NCBI RefSeq assembly: GCF_004153445.1
Contig: NZ_SDQC01000004.1
Span: 1-64,000, forward strand
DNA: 64,000 bases
Direction of reading: 5' to 3'
Source of the DNA: Allopusillimonas soli
GTDB taxonomy: Bacteria > Pseudomonadota > Gammaproteobacteria > Burkholderiales > Burkholderiaceae_B
A program made the position numbers and the translations under genes. The notes beneath the pieces were generated by a model that was not told where the DNA came from, did no database searches, and saw nothing but the letters and a program-made list of their open reading frames with translations. Of this stretch, positions 49,246 through 58,677 are shown piece after piece (the first letter of the stretch is position 1; each line of letters starts with the position of its first letter).

Positions 49246-50340
49246 TCAAACCAGGCGTCGGCGCAGATAGTCCCGCACCTCCCGGCGATTGCCGCTGAAG
49301 ATAATGCGATCCTGGCGCTGCCGCCGCTGGTAGGCGTACATAGGATCATAATAATGGCGCAGCAACTGGTCTATCCATACGCGATGGCTCGCGGTTCCGT
49401 TGCCCGCCGCCTGCGACTTCAGCGCCTGTCGCATATGGGCGGCCAACTGGCGGTAGCGCTCCTCGCCCAGCCGCCTGGCGATTCGGGCGAGGCCAGCCAG
49501 CAGATGATCCGAAAAGGCCGCCATGCCGGCCTCAGGGCCGTGCAAGGCCACAAACTCGCCTGATAGGTCCAGCACGTAGTCCCGCAGGATGCGGTCTGTG
49601 CGTGCGGACAGATCTTCGTCCAGCCATACCAGGGGATAGCGCTGCATGCCATCCCGCAAAGGCAGCGGCAGGTTGCAGCTGCCTATCATGCGGCCTTCTT
49701 CCTCCAGTGCCAGCTCGCGCAGGCCCAGCGCCTGCTTTTTGAGCAAGGCTATGGCCAGCGCGTTCTCGAAGTCGATTTGCGTGGGCTGCGGTGTTGCGTG
49801 GCGGCCGAAGCTTGAGCCCCGATGATGCGCCAGGCCTTCCAGGTCGATTGCATGTTCCAGCTCGTGCAGCAGCGCCGTCTTGCCGCTACCGGTCAGCCCG
49901 CCAACCAGTACGAAACGGCCGGTTTGAAAGGCCTGCGCCATCACACCGGCGAGATAGGCGCGCAGCGCCTTGTAGCCGCCCGCGACACGAGGATAGTCTA
50001 TGCCGGCTTGCGCCAGCCATTGCTGGGCGATCTGGGAGCGCAGCCCGCCGCGGAAGCAGTACAGATACCCGTCCGGATGCCGGCGCGCGAAACGGACCCA
50101 TGCGGCGATGCGTTCGTCGCGCACGGCGCCCGAAACGAGTTTGTGGCCCAGCGCAATGGCTGCCTGCTGGCCTTGCCTGGCATAGCAGGTGCCCACGGCC
50201 TCGCGCTCGCTGTCGGTCATCAGCGGCAGGTTTACGGCATGTGGAAACGCACCCCTGGCGAACTCCACGGGTGCGCGCATGTCCATCATGGGCGTATCGG
50301 CCAGGAACAGCGCGCGATAGTCCTGCGTGTCGCCGCGCAT
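49246..50340 (-). CDS. selU: tRNA 2-selenouridine synthase SelU (MnmH)
   Basis: SelU replaces sulfur by selenium at wobble 2-thiouridine of tRNAs using selenophosphate. The 364-residue protein has an N-terminal rhodanese domain with the catalytic Cys in [18 protein letters not shown], then a P-loop domain with Walker [13 protein letters not shown]. Its ATG overlaps the selD stop, so the pair is coupled. selA and selB are not in the window, so selenium here may serve tRNA modification. Confidence 0.95.
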   Translation of the reverse strand: MRGDTQDYRALFLADTPMMDMRAPVEFARGAFPHAVNLPLMTDSEREAVGTCYARQGQQAAIALGHKLVSGAVRDERIAAWVRFARRHPDGYLYCFRGGLRSQIAQQWLAQAGIDYPRVAGGYKALRAYLAGVMAQAFQTGRFVLVGGLTGSGKTALLHELEHAIDLEGLAHHRGSSFGRHATPQPTQIDFENALAIALLKKQALGLRELALEEEGRMIGSCNLPLPLRDGMQRYPLVWLDEDLSARTDRILRDYVLDLSGEFVALHGPEAGMAAFSDHLLAGLARIARRLGEERYRQLAAHMRQALKSQAAGNGTASHRVWIDQLLRHYYDPMYAYQRRQRQDRIIFSGNRREVRDYLRRRLV

Positions 50341-51374
50341 CAGTTCACCACGACGCCATGAGGCTGCCGCGGCCCCAGGTGCCCAATGGGCGAGAGCCGC
50401 AGGCCCAGCGCGGCGGCCTGTGCCAGAAAGTCGTTCACCTCTGCCGGTTCGACCGCCACGAGCAGGCCGCCGCTGGTCTGGGGATCGCAAAGCAGCAGGC
50501 GCTGTTCTTCCCGCATGGGGGCGACGCCCTGCCCATAGCTGTCGAAGTTGCGCTGTGTCCCGCCCGGGACGCAACCTTGAGAAAGATAATGATCGATGCC
50601 TGGAATGCGGGGTACCGCGTCGTAGTCGAGATATGCCGTCAGCCCGCTGCCATCGGCCATTTCCAGCAGATGGCCCAGCAGGCCGAAACCGGTGACATCC
50701 GTCATGGCCTTGACGGCGGGCAGGGTGCCGAAGCGGCTGCCTGCCGTGTTGGGCGTGCACATCCAGTCGCGTGCCACATGCCTGTCTTGCGGCCGCAGCC
50801 TCCCCTGCTTCTCGGCGGTGGTCAGAATGCCCACGCCCAAGGGCTTGGTCAGGAACAGCACGCATCCCTGGGTGGCGGTGTCATTGCGCTTGAGATGCTC
50901 ACGGCGCACCGCGCCGGTCACGGCCAGACCGAAAATAGGCTCGGGCGCATCGATGGAGTGTCCGCCCGCCAGGGCAATGCCCGCCGCATCGCAGGCTGTG
51001 CGCCCACCCCGCACGACTTCGCGGGCGATTTCCGGCGGCAGCACATTCACGGGCCAGCCCAGGATGGCGATCGCCATGAGAGGGGTGCCGCCCATGGCAT
51101 AGATATCGCTGATGGCATTGGTGGCGGCAATGCGCCCGAAGTCGAATGGATCGTCCACGATAGGCATGAAAAAGTCGGTGGTGGATACGATCCCTTGCTG
51201 TTCGTCGATGCCGAACACGGCGGCGTCGTCGCGCGAAGCGTTGCCCACCCACAGGTTGACATCATGGTTCTGCGCGCCGCTGCCTGCCAGGATGACGTCC
51301 AGCACACGCGGAGAAATCTTGCAGCCGCAACCCGCGCCGTGGCTGTATTGGGTGAGGCGTATGGGTTCTGACAT
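50340..51374 (-). CDS. selD: Selenophosphate synthase SelD
   Basis: SelD makes selenophosphate from selenide and ATP. The 344-residue protein has the glycine-rich AGCGCKISP with Cys17 in the position that is Cys or Sec across the family, followed by the catalytic Lys. [28 protein letters not shown] and [20 protein letters not shown] are family motifs. GGAG precedes the ATG at 51374. The minus-strand frame continues open upstream to 52778, but that part is antisense to a CoA-transferase gene and is not SelD. Confidence 0.95.
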   Translation of the reverse strand: MSEPIRLTQYSHGAGCGCKISPRVLDVILAGSGAQNHDVNLWVGNASRDDAAVFGIDEQQGIVSTTDFFMPIVDDPFDFGRIAATNAISDIYAMGGTPLMAIAILGWPVNVLPPEIAREVVRGGRTACDAAGIALAGGHSIDAPEPIFGLAVTGAVRREHLKRNDTATQGCVLFLTKPLGVGILTTAEKQGRLRPQDRHVARDWMCTPNTAGSRFGTLPAVKAMTDVTGFGLLGHLLEMADGSGLTAYLDYDAVPRIPGIDHYLSQGCVPGGTQRNFDSYGQGVAPMREEQRLLLCDPQTSGGLLVAVEPAEVNDFLAQAAALGLRLSPIGHLGPRQPHGVVVN

Positions 51375-51608
51375 GCTGGATGCTCCGGAAAGAAATCGCC
51401 AAAAATTGTACCCCCGCCGCCGCGGGGAAAGCCGGTTGCGCGGCGAAAGCGGCCGCTGCGTCATAGGTTGGCGGCCACCTGCGCCGTGGCACAGGAATCT
51501 ATGAAATGGCATATTTGACGCGGGTTTCAGCCATTTTCCCGCGTTCGCTCCAGCATAAGCATATGACAAAAATCCTAATAAATAGGATCTATGTACTAAA
51601 AGTTGAGC
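51375..51608. promoter_or_regulatory. Divergent region between selD and the catabolic cluster
   Basis: This region must hold the selD promoter and the promoter of the first CoA-transferase. It becomes AT-rich near 51560-51600, where ATCCTA/TAGGAT forms a short inverted repeat just before the IclR-like operator. Confidence 0.5.
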
Positions 51609-51626
51609 AATGGAAATTTTTCCATT
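51609..51626. promoter_or_regulatory. IclR-family-type operator
   Basis: AATGGAAA-TT-TTTCCATT is a perfect palindrome with 8-base arms. It closely resembles the IclR operator pattern TGGAAAT-N-ATTTCCA. It lies about 37 bases upstream of the CoA-transferase ATG, where a repressor could block transcription. An IclR-family gene lies downstream in the cluster at 59357. Confidence 0.65.
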
Positions 51627-51662
51627 AGCATTGCCCACACGATGTTCCTCACGAGGCGAGGC

Positions 51663-52817
51663 ATGAAGCAGGAATCTACGCTGGAAGGCGTCCGGGTTAT
51701 CGAGATCTGCAACGTGGCGGCAGGCCCCTTCTGCGGGTTGCTGCTGGCGGACATGGGAGCCGATCTCATCAAGATCGAGCACCCAGGCGGCGGCGACACG
51801 CTGCGTAGCTGGGCGCCCATCACGCAGGGTTACAGCGAGAATTTTGCGTCGCTCAACCGGAACAAGCGGTCGGCGGCACTTGATTTGAAGAATGAGCAGG
51901 ATCGCGACGCGGCCCGCCGGTTGATCGCTTCGGCCGATGTGCTGATCGAGAACAATCGACCTGGGGTCATGGATCGCCTGGGGCTGGGTTATGAGCACAT
52001 GCGCGCGCTGAACCCTCGCCTGCTTTACTGCTCTATTTCGGCCTATGGGCAGTCGGGGCCGCGCAGCCAGGAAGGCGGATTCGACCTGACGCTGCAGGCC
52101 ATGAGCGGCCTCATGAGTGTTACCGGAGAGCAGGGCGGCGCGCCCGTCAAATGCGGTGTGCCCGTGTGTGATTTTGCCGCCGGTCTGTACGCCGCTTTTG
52201 CCATTGCCTCGGCGCTGCGCGCAGTGGAGCGCGACGGGCGGGGTGCGCATATCGATATTTCCATGCTGGGTGCGACGCTGGGCATCGCGGCATTGCAGAC
52301 ATCGCAGTATTTCGGCACGGGCATCAATCCTGAGAAACTGGGCTCGGCGCATCCACGCAACGCGCCGTATCAGGTATTTCGCTGCCGCGGCGGCTATTTC
52401 GGCATGGCTGCGGGCAACGATGCGTTGTGGAAAGCGGTGTGCGCCACCGTGGAACGCATGGACCTGCTTGCGGATCCGCGCTTTGCGAGCACGACGCTCA
52501 GGGCGGAACACCAGGAGGCGTTGCGCGACATCCTGGAAGAAATTTTCGCCGAACACGATGCCACGGCCTGGCTGGCGCGGTTTCGCCAGGCGGGTGTGCC
52601 CTGCGCGCCCATCAACACTTATTCGGATGTGCTGGACGACGAGCAGGTGCGGCACATGAATTGGGTGCAGGCCCTGGATCTGCCCAATGGCGTGCAAACG
52701 CGGACGTTTGCATCGCCCATACGCATGGACGGCAGGACGGCGGATATCCAGCGTCGACCGCCGGCGCTGGGCGAACACACAGACGAAGTGATTGCCGGCA
52801 TATCGGTGCAGTCATGA
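51663..52817 (+). CDS. Family III CoA-transferase (CaiB/BaiF)
   Basis: This 384-residue CaiB/BaiF transferase moves CoA between acids through an aspartyl-CoA anhydride. The N-terminus has [31 protein letters not shown], recognisable in pieces, with [13 protein letters not shown]; the catalytic Asp is probably in [16 protein letters not shown] precedes the ATG at 51663. It is first in the cluster, directly after a palindromic operator, and overlaps the next gene by four bases. Confidence 0.93.
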   Translation: MKQESTLEGVRVIEICNVAAGPFCGLLLADMGADLIKIEHPGGGDTLRSWAPITQGYSENFASLNRNKRSAALDLKNEQDRDAARRLIASADVLIENNRPGVMDRLGLGYEHMRALNPRLLYCSISAYGQSGPRSQEGGFDLTLQAMSGLMSVTGEQGGAPVKCGVPVCDFAAGLYAAFAIASALRAVERDGRGAHIDISMLGATLGIAALQTSQYFGTGINPEKLGSAHPRNAPYQVFRCRGGYFGMAAGNDALWKAVCATVERMDLLADPRFASTTLRAEHQEALRDILEEIFAEHDATAWLARFRQAGVPCAPINTYSDVLDDEQVRHMNWVQALDLPNGVQTRTFASPIRMDGRTADIQRRPPALGEHTDEVIAGISVQS

Positions 52818-53617
52818 GCGCGCAGCCTTTGAACGCCGCCCTGCGCATTATGCGCCAGCCCGACCACTGGGTTTTTCTTCTCAACAGGCCGGCCAAGCGC
52901 AATGCGTTAAGCGCCGATCTGGTGGAGGCATTGCTGCAGGGCGTGATGTCGGCATTGCAGGAGGATGTGCCATTGCTTGTGTTCCAAGGCGAGGGCAGGA
53001 ATTTCTCCGCAGGCTTCGATTTCACGGATTACGAAGAGCAAAGCGAAGGCGATCTGCTGCTGCGTTTCGTTCGCATCGAGATGTTGCTGGAGACGCTGGC
53101 CACTGCGCCCTGCATGACGCTGGCGCTGGCGCAGGGACGCAACTATGGCGCCGGCGCGGATCTGTTTGCCGCCTGCAGGCGGCGCATCTGCACGTCCGAT
53201 GCCAGCTTTCGCATGCCGGGCTTGAACTTCGGGCTGGTATTGGGTTCGCGGCGCCTGCGCGCAATCGTGGGCGAGGCTGAGGCGCTGCGCATATTGGGCG
53301 AGAGCCTCAGCTTCGACGCCGGCCAGGCGCGTGCCAGCGGCTTCGTCCACGATTTGGCGGACGAGGCAAGTTGGGGTGGAATCATCGAGCAAGCGCGCGA
53401 AGCGGCAGCGGCGCTGGACAGCGATACCAGACACCGCCTGTACGCGGCACTCGACGGACCCGGCGCGAGCGTCCAGCGTCAGCACGACATGGCGGCACTC
53501 GTGCGGTCGGCTGCCAGGCCGGGGCTGAAGGCCCGCATCGGGCAGTATCTGGAAACGCAGAAACCGGCGCTGGCGGGCCGGACGAGTTTGGCGACCGGCG
53601 CGTCCGACAGGACATGA
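52814..53617 (+). CDS. Enoyl-CoA hydratase/isomerase family protein
   Basis: This 267-residue crotonase-fold protein has NRPAKRNALS near the N-terminus, the oxyanion-hole region GEGRNFSAGFDF and the second region GRNYGAGADLFAACRRR. The typical catalytic glutamate of classical hydratases is not obvious, so the reaction (hydration, isomerisation, decarboxylation or hydrolysis) is unclear. Its ATG overlaps the CoA-transferase stop. A C-terminal helical extension is present. Confidence 0.88.
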   Translation: MSAQPLNAALRIMRQPDHWVFLLNRPAKRNALSADLVEALLQGVMSALQEDVPLLVFQGEGRNFSAGFDFTDYEEQSEGDLLLRFVRIEMLLETLATAPCMTLALAQGRNYGAGADLFAACRRRICTSDASFRMPGLNFGLVLGSRRLRAIVGEAEALRILGESLSFDAGQARASGFVHDLADEASWGGIIEQAREAAAALDSDTRHRLYAALDGPGASVQRQHDMAALVRSAARPGLKARIGQYLETQKPALAGRTSLATGASDRT

Positions 53618-53689
53618 TGCGGCGCGCGCAGGCGTGAATGACGGTGCCGCTCTGGCACCGCCGCGCAGTATCCACGTAAGGAGAAGGCG

Positions 53690-54892
53690 GTGAAGATTAC
53701 GCGGGTGGAGACGCTGAGTTGCGATGCGGGATGGCGCAACTATCATTTTCTGAAGATGGAGACCGACGAAGGCCTGACTGGCTGGAGCGAGTATGACGAA
53801 GGCTTTGGCTCGCCCGGCGTGACGGCGGTCATCTCGCAGCTGTCAGGCCTGTTGGTGGGTCAACCTGTGCCGGGTCTTGAGTATTTTCATGCCCAGGCAT
53901 ATAGCCGCACGCGTCCCGCCGCCGGCGGCGTGGTGGCCGAGGGCATGGGTGCGCTGGAGAATGCCCTGCTGGACTTGCATGCCAAGGCGCTGAATGTGCC
54001 TTGCCATGCCTTGCTGGGTGGCAAGGTGCGCGATCGGCTGCGTGTATATTGGTCGCACTGTCCTGCCTGGCGCATCAACCATCCCAAGTACTTCGGTCCG
54101 GCTGTCACGGATCTGGACGGTGTCAGGGCCATGGGCGCGGAAGCTCGGGAGCGGGGCTTCACCGGCCTGAAGACCAATACATTTATTTTTGACGACGGGC
54201 CCGCCTATGCATGGCGCCCGGGCTTTGCGGCACCGTTCTATCCGGAGCTTAACGTGGAGCGCGGGCTTGTACGCAACCTGCAGGCATGCATCGAGGCTTT
54301 GCGCGATGGCGCGGGGCCGGACATGGATATTCTGCTGGACCTGAATTTCAACGCCAAGACCGAAGGCTATCTGAAGCTGCTGCGCGCGATTGCCGATCAA
54401 GACATTTTCTGGGTGGAGATCGACAGTTACAGTCCCGATGCGCTGGCCTACATCCGGAACCACAGCCCGCATCCCATCAGTTCCTGCGAAACACTGTTCG
54501 GCGGGCGGGAGTTCCTGCCTTACTTCCAGAAGAACGCGGTGGATGTGGCCATTGTGGATGTGGTCTGGAACGGTGCGTGGCAGTCACGAAAAATTGCCGA
54601 CCTTGCGGACATCCATGAAGTGAATGTGGCGCCTCACAACTTCTACGGCCATTTGTGCACCATGATGAATGCGCAGTTTGCCTGCACGGTGCCGAACTTC
54701 CGGATCATGGAAACCGATGTGGACCGGCTTGCGTGGGATGACGAGCTGTTCACGCACGTGCCCGAATACCAGGACGGCCACCTCGTCGTGCCCGACCGCC
54801 CGGGCTGGGGCACTGACCCCATCGAAGAAGCAATACGGGCGCATCCGCCGAAGGCCGGCGGAGGCCTGATCAAGCCGCGGCCCCGTTCCTGA
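53690..54892 (+). CDS. Enolase-superfamily (MR/MLE) sugar-acid-dehydratase-like protein
   Basis: The 400-residue protein has the MR/MLE capping domain (ETDEGLTGWSEYDEGFG) and barrel domain. Likely metal ligands are Asp217 (LLDLNFN), Glu243 (FWVEID) and Glu267 (SSCETLF); His316 in VAPHNFYGHL is the probable C-terminal base. The second-strand motif is Lys161-Thr-Asn163 rather than the racemase KxK, as in acid-sugar dehydratases of the galactonate type. The start is GTG with AAGGAG. It probably dehydrates a hydroxy or sugar acid; the substrate is unknown. Confidence 0.88.
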   Translation: MKITRVETLSCDAGWRNYHFLKMETDEGLTGWSEYDEGFGSPGVTAVISQLSGLLVGQPVPGLEYFHAQAYSRTRPAAGGVVAEGMGALENALLDLHAKALNVPCHALLGGKVRDRLRVYWSHCPAWRINHPKYFGPAVTDLDGVRAMGAEARERGFTGLKTNTFIFDDGPAYAWRPGFAAPFYPELNVERGLVRNLQACIEALRDGAGPDMDILLDLNFNAKTEGYLKLLRAIADQDIFWVEIDSYSPDALAYIRNHSPHPISSCETLFGGREFLPYFQKNAVDVAIVDVVWNGAWQSRKIADLADIHEVNVAPHNFYGHLCTMMNAQFACTVPNFRIMETDVDRLAWDDELFTHVPEYQDGHLVVPDRPGWGTDPIEEAIRAHPPKAGGGLIKPRPRS

Positions 54893-54931
54893 CGCGGGCA
54901 CTTGTTCAATTGGATGGAGAGGAAAGACAGC

Positions 54932-55273
54932 ATGTGGATAGATTGGAAAAGCACCCTGAGCAACCTGCGCAAGGCTGGAAGCGCGCTGGCCGAAAAGAAC
55001 CCGCCCCTTGTCAAGGCCTATCAGGGGCTGAACAAATCACTGGGCGAGGGCACGGCGCTTGACGCCAAGACCCGCGAGTTGATCGCGCTGGCCGTGGCCG
55101 TCACCACGCGCTGCGATGGCTGCATTTCTTCGCATTCGGCGGCGGCGCGCCAGGCGGGCGCAACAGCCGAGGAGGTAGCCGAGGCGCTTGGCACAGCCAT
55201 TGCCTTGAACGCCGGGGCCGCGTATGTGTATTCCGCGCGCGCCATGGAAGCGTTCAATCAGTTTTCGGAGTAA
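54932..55273 (+). CDS. Carboxymuconolactone decarboxylase/AhpD-family protein
   Basis: This 113-residue all-helical protein has the AhpD-type redox motif CDGCISSH (C-x-x-C-x3-H), preceded by ALDAKTRELIALAVAV and followed by AEEVAEALGTAIALNAG. Such proteins are peroxidase-like or general CMD-fold proteins. The ATG at 54932 follows a GAGAGGA site. It lies in the catabolic cluster; a detoxifying or redox role is possible but unproved. Confidence 0.87.
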   Translation: MWIDWKSTLSNLRKAGSALAEKNPPLVKAYQGLNKSLGEGTALDAKTRELIALAVAVTTRCDGCISSHSAAARQAGATAEEVAEALGTAIALNAGAAYVYSARAMEAFNQFSE

Positions 55274-55400
55274 GGCCGCATGCCGCCGGCGCATCGGCGC
55301 AGCACCTGCTCGCCGGCAACCACAAGGATTGATTCAGTGTCGCACAAACCATAAAAGGCCCGACGGCGGCAGTTCAGCCCACGGCGCAAAGGAGCGTGGA

Positions 55401-56381
55401 ATGAAGAACGAGGCAAGAAAAACGATAGGCATGGGATTGACGGCGGCATTTGCCGCGCTGGCATGGCTGGCGCCACCGTCGGCACAGGCCGCCTGGCCCG
55501 ACGACCAGCCCATACGGATGATCATTCCCTATGCGCCAGGCGGCGCAACAGATATTCTCGGACGAGCCATTTCCGATAAGCTCGGGCCGCAACTGGGGCA
55601 GACCATCGTGGTGGAGAACAAACCCGGTGCGGGCAGCATGATCGGTTCGGAGTATGTGGTGCGCGCCGAGCCCGATGGCTACACCTTGGTGCTGGGTAGT
55701 ATTTCCAACGTGCTCAATGCTTATTTCTACAAGAAGCCTTTGTACAACCTGCTTACCGACCTGAAGCCGGTCACGCAGATCGTGACGGTGCCCAACTATC
55801 TTGCCGTGAACAAGTCGCTGCCGGCGAAGAACGTGAAAGAGTTGATCGAGCTGGCAAAAAAAGAACCCGGCAAGTTGAGCTGCGCCGTTTCGGGTGTGGG
55901 TTCGTCGCCCTATCTGTCCTGCGAACTGTTCAAGACACTGGCCGACGTCAATATCATCACCGCGCCTTTCAAAGGTGGTGCGCCGGCGATCCAATCCACC
56001 TTGGGCGGGCAGACCAGCATGGTGTTCGCCAATGAAGTGTTTCCCTACATCAGCTCGGGGCAGCTGCGCGGGCTGGGGGTGACCACCAAGGATCGCTCGT
56101 CGTATTCGCCGGATCTGCCCGCAATCTCGGAAACCCTGCCTTCCTATGACGTTACGGCTTGGTACGGTATCTGGGCGCCAATCAAGACGCCCGATGCGAT
56201 TGCCGAACGGCTCAGCAAGGAGGTCAATGAAGTGCTGAAGGATCCGGCCGTGCTGCAAGTGCTCCAGAAGTTGGGTGCAACGCCGGTGCAGAGCAGTCCG
56301 CAGGCATTCGACCGCTATGTGCGGGCCGAAATGGATCGTTGGGGCAAGCTCACCAGAAAGATGAACGTCGAGCCGCAATAG
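55401..56381 (+). CDS. Bug-family (tripartite tricarboxylate transporter) solute-binding protein
   Basis: This 326-residue periplasmic protein has a signal peptide (LTAAFAALAWLAPPSAQA) followed by the Bug-family start WPDDQPIRMIIPYAPGGATDILGR, recognisable in pieces, and ENKPGAGSMIGSE. Bug proteins capture carboxylates and other small acids. No TctA/TctB membrane genes are adjacent, which is common for Bug genes in Alcaligenaceae. GGAG lies before the ATG at 55401. It likely binds the substrate, or a related acid, handled by the cluster. Confidence 0.92.
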   Translation: MKNEARKTIGMGLTAAFAALAWLAPPSAQAAWPDDQPIRMIIPYAPGGATDILGRAISDKLGPQLGQTIVVENKPGAGSMIGSEYVVRAEPDGYTLVLGSISNVLNAYFYKKPLYNLLTDLKPVTQIVTVPNYLAVNKSLPAKNVKELIELAKKEPGKLSCAVSGVGSSPYLSCELFKTLADVNIITAPFKGGAPAIQSTLGGQTSMVFANEVFPYISSGQLRGLGVTTKDRSSYSPDLPAISETLPSYDVTAWYGIWAPIKTPDAIAERLSKEVNEVLKDPAVLQVLQKLGATPVQSSPQAFDRYVRAEMDRWGKLTRKMNVEPQ

Positions 56382-56389
56382 GAGGCATC

Positions 56390-57889
56390 ATGAAACGTCT
56401 GGCGGACTGCCTGTCGCAATGGGCGCAAGCCACGCCCGATGCGCCGGCAGTGTCTGACGCGCATCACGATTGGTCGTATCGCATGCTTGCAATGCGAGTC
56501 GATGAGGCGGCATGTTTTCTGCGTGAACGAGGCGTGGGTGCCGGCGATCGCGTGATGCTGATAGGCGAGAATGGCGCAGCGCTTGCCGCGCTCATTCTTG
56601 CGGCGGGCAGGCTGGATGCCTGGGCTGTGCTTGAGAATGCACGCCGCGCCGCAATGGAGGTTGATGCCGTCCATGCGCACGCGCAGCCGCGTACGGTGGT
56701 CTTTGTGGTGGACAACTCCCCTTCCGCACAGGCGCATGCCGAGCGGCATCAGGCGGCAGCAGTGGCCGCGCCGTTCGGCAATGTTGCGGTGGGAGACCTG
56801 GACGGCGCAAGCGAAGCCGAGCCCGTGGATTCGGATCCGGCCAGCCAGGTGGCCGCGATGATCTATACCACCGGTAGTACAGGCAAGCCCAAGGGCGTCA
56901 TGCTTACGCATGCGAATCTGCTCCACATCGGCGCCCTCATGGTTCGGCAGCGCCATCTGACGCACGCCGACCGGGTCTATGGCATATTGCCGATTACGCA
57001 TGTCATGGGCCTGTCTTCAGGGCTGATTGGCACCTTGTCGGCCGGCGCGCATATCCGTCTGGTGCCGCGCTTCTCCAAGGACGATTGCCTGCGGGCGCTG
57101 CGCGAGGACGGCATCACCATCCTGCAGGGAGCGCCCGCCATGTTCGCGCGACTGGTCCAGGCCATGCCGCGAGGAGAGCGGCTGCAAAGCGCCCTGCGCT
57201 TCATCGCCGTGGGCGGCGCGCCCCTGGATCCGGCGCTCAAGGCGCAGACCGAGTCGGCGTTTGGTCTGACGCTGCACAATGGCTACGGCCTGACGGAAGC
57301 GTCGGCAAGCGCCTGGACGAGGCTCGAGGAGGAGAGTGCCGATTGCTCGGTGGGCCCGCCCAACCCGGGCATGGAGGCGCGCGTGCTTGATGCGCGCGGC
57401 AAGCCGGTCGGGATGGGCGGCACGGGCGAACTATGGGTGCGGGGCCCTTGCGTGATGAAAGGCTATTTCCGCATGCCGGAGCGTACACGCGAAGTGCTCA
57501 AGCCCGACGGCTGGTTCAATACCCAGGATCTCGCACGCCTGACACCCGACGGGCGCATCCATATCGAAGGACGCAGCAAGGACTTGATCATCAGATCGGG
57601 CTTCAATGTGTCGCCGCTGGAAGTGGAAACCGCCCTTAACGCCTACGAGGGAGTGCAATATTCGGCCGTGCTGGGCGTTGCGCAGGACGGCAACGAGGAG
57701 ATCGTCGCCATCGTCGAACCGGCACCGCTCCGACAGTTGACCGAAGCCGCGCTGCGCGATTTTCTCACGCAGCGGCTGTCGCCATACAAGCGACCCAGCC
57801 GCATTCTCTTCGTGCAGTCCTTGCCTGTCGCACCCAACGGCAAGGTGCTGAAACATCGACTCAGGGAGCAACTTGGAGACATGCTGTGA
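56390..57889 (+). CDS. Acyl-CoA ligase (AMP-dependent synthetase)
   Basis: The 499-residue ANL-superfamily enzyme activates a carboxylic acid to its acyl-CoA through an acyl-AMP. It shows the P-loop-like YTTGSTGKPKG, the NGYGLTEAS motif, GWFNTQDLARLTPDG and the C-terminal SLPVAPNGKVLK with the adenylation lysine. AGGAGG precedes the ATG at 56390. It follows the Bug gene by eight bases and overlaps the next hydratase by four. The acid is unknown. Confidence 0.93.
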   Translation: MKRLADCLSQWAQATPDAPAVSDAHHDWSYRMLAMRVDEAACFLRERGVGAGDRVMLIGENGAALAALILAAGRLDAWAVLENARRAAMEVDAVHAHAQPRTVVFVVDNSPSAQAHAERHQAAAVAAPFGNVAVGDLDGASEAEPVDSDPASQVAAMIYTTGSTGKPKGVMLTHANLLHIGALMVRQRHLTHADRVYGILPITHVMGLSSGLIGTLSAGAHIRLVPRFSKDDCLRALREDGITILQGAPAMFARLVQAMPRGERLQSALRFIAVGGAPLDPALKAQTESAFGLTLHNGYGLTEASASAWTRLEEESADCSVGPPNPGMEARVLDARGKPVGMGGTGELWVRGPCVMKGYFRMPERTREVLKPDGWFNTQDLARLTPDGRIHIEGRSKDLIIRSGFNVSPLEVETALNAYEGVQYSAVLGVAQDGNEEIVAIVEPAPLRQLTEAALRDFLTQRLSPYKRPSRILFVQSLPVAPNGKVLKHRLREQLGDML

Positions 57890-58632
57890 ATGATGCCGTA
57901 ACCTACGAATCGAAAGACGGAATCGCCGTCATATCCATCAACCGGCCGGACAGGCTCAACGCCATCGGGCCGGAAGTGGAGGCCGGCTTGGCCAAGGCGT
58001 GGGAGCGCTTGCGCGACACCGAGGAAGATCGCGTCGGTATTCTCACCAGCGTGGGGAACAAGGCCTTCTCGGCGGGCAAGGACATGAAGTCCTCCGCGCC
58101 ACCCGACTACCGCAGCTTCACACCGGGTGTGGGCGTGCTCATAGAAAAGCCGCTTATTGCCGCGATCAGCGGCTGGTGCATAGGCGGGGCCATTGTGCTC
58201 ACGCAGATGTGCGACCTGTGTGTGGCGACCGAAGACGCCAAGTTCACGTATCCGGAAGCCAAGATGGGTTTCGCCGGCGGCATGATCGCATCGCTGGCGG
58301 CACGCATACCGCTCAAGGTCGCGATGGAGCTCATGCTTCTGGGCGAGGTCATTGACGCGCGCAGGGCCTACGAGGTAGGCATGGTCAATCGCCTGGTGCC
58401 GCCGGGGCAGCATCTGGAGGAGGCGATGAAGCTTGCGCGCCGTCTGGCTGACAACGCGCCGCTGGTCATGACCATGCTCAAGCGGTTCGCCGCCGCGACT
58501 GTGCCGCAAAGCCCTGTCGAAGTGGCCGGACATGCCTGGCGCGAGAACGAGCGTGTGTTTCGCAGCCATGACTTTCAGGAAGGCCTCGACAGCTTTGCGC
58601 AGAAGCGCAATCCCATGTTCAAAGGAAACTAG
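57886..58632 (+). CDS. Enoyl-CoA hydratase/isomerase family protein
   Basis: This 248-residue crotonase-fold protein has INRPDRLNAIGPEV, the oxyanion region GNKAFSAGKDMK and SGWCIGGAIVLTQMCDLCVA, then FTYPEAKMGF. The start is a GTG overlapping the ligase stop (GTGA); an ATG follows after it. It is unlike the first hydratase of the cluster (52814), so the two probably act on different CoA esters. Confidence 0.92.
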   Translation: MNDAVTYESKDGIAVISINRPDRLNAIGPEVEAGLAKAWERLRDTEEDRVGILTSVGNKAFSAGKDMKSSAPPDYRSFTPGVGVLIEKPLIAAISGWCIGGAIVLTQMCDLCVATEDAKFTYPEAKMGFAGGMIASLAARIPLKVAMELMLLGEVIDARRAYEVGMVNRLVPPGQHLEEAMKLARRLADNAPLVMTMLKRFAAATVPQSPVEVAGHAWRENERVFRSHDFQEGLDSFAQKRNPMFKGN

Positions 58633-58677
58633 CGACCGCGTTGCCCAGCCTGCTGCGCGGGGGCGAAGGAGCAGGAA

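Noticed and set aside
50340-52778. An 812-codon minus-strand open frame covering selD and the region upstream
   Set aside because: Only the part from 51374 matches SelD. The upstream extension is antisense to a clear CoA-transferase gene and shows no family motifs; it is a GC-rich shadow.
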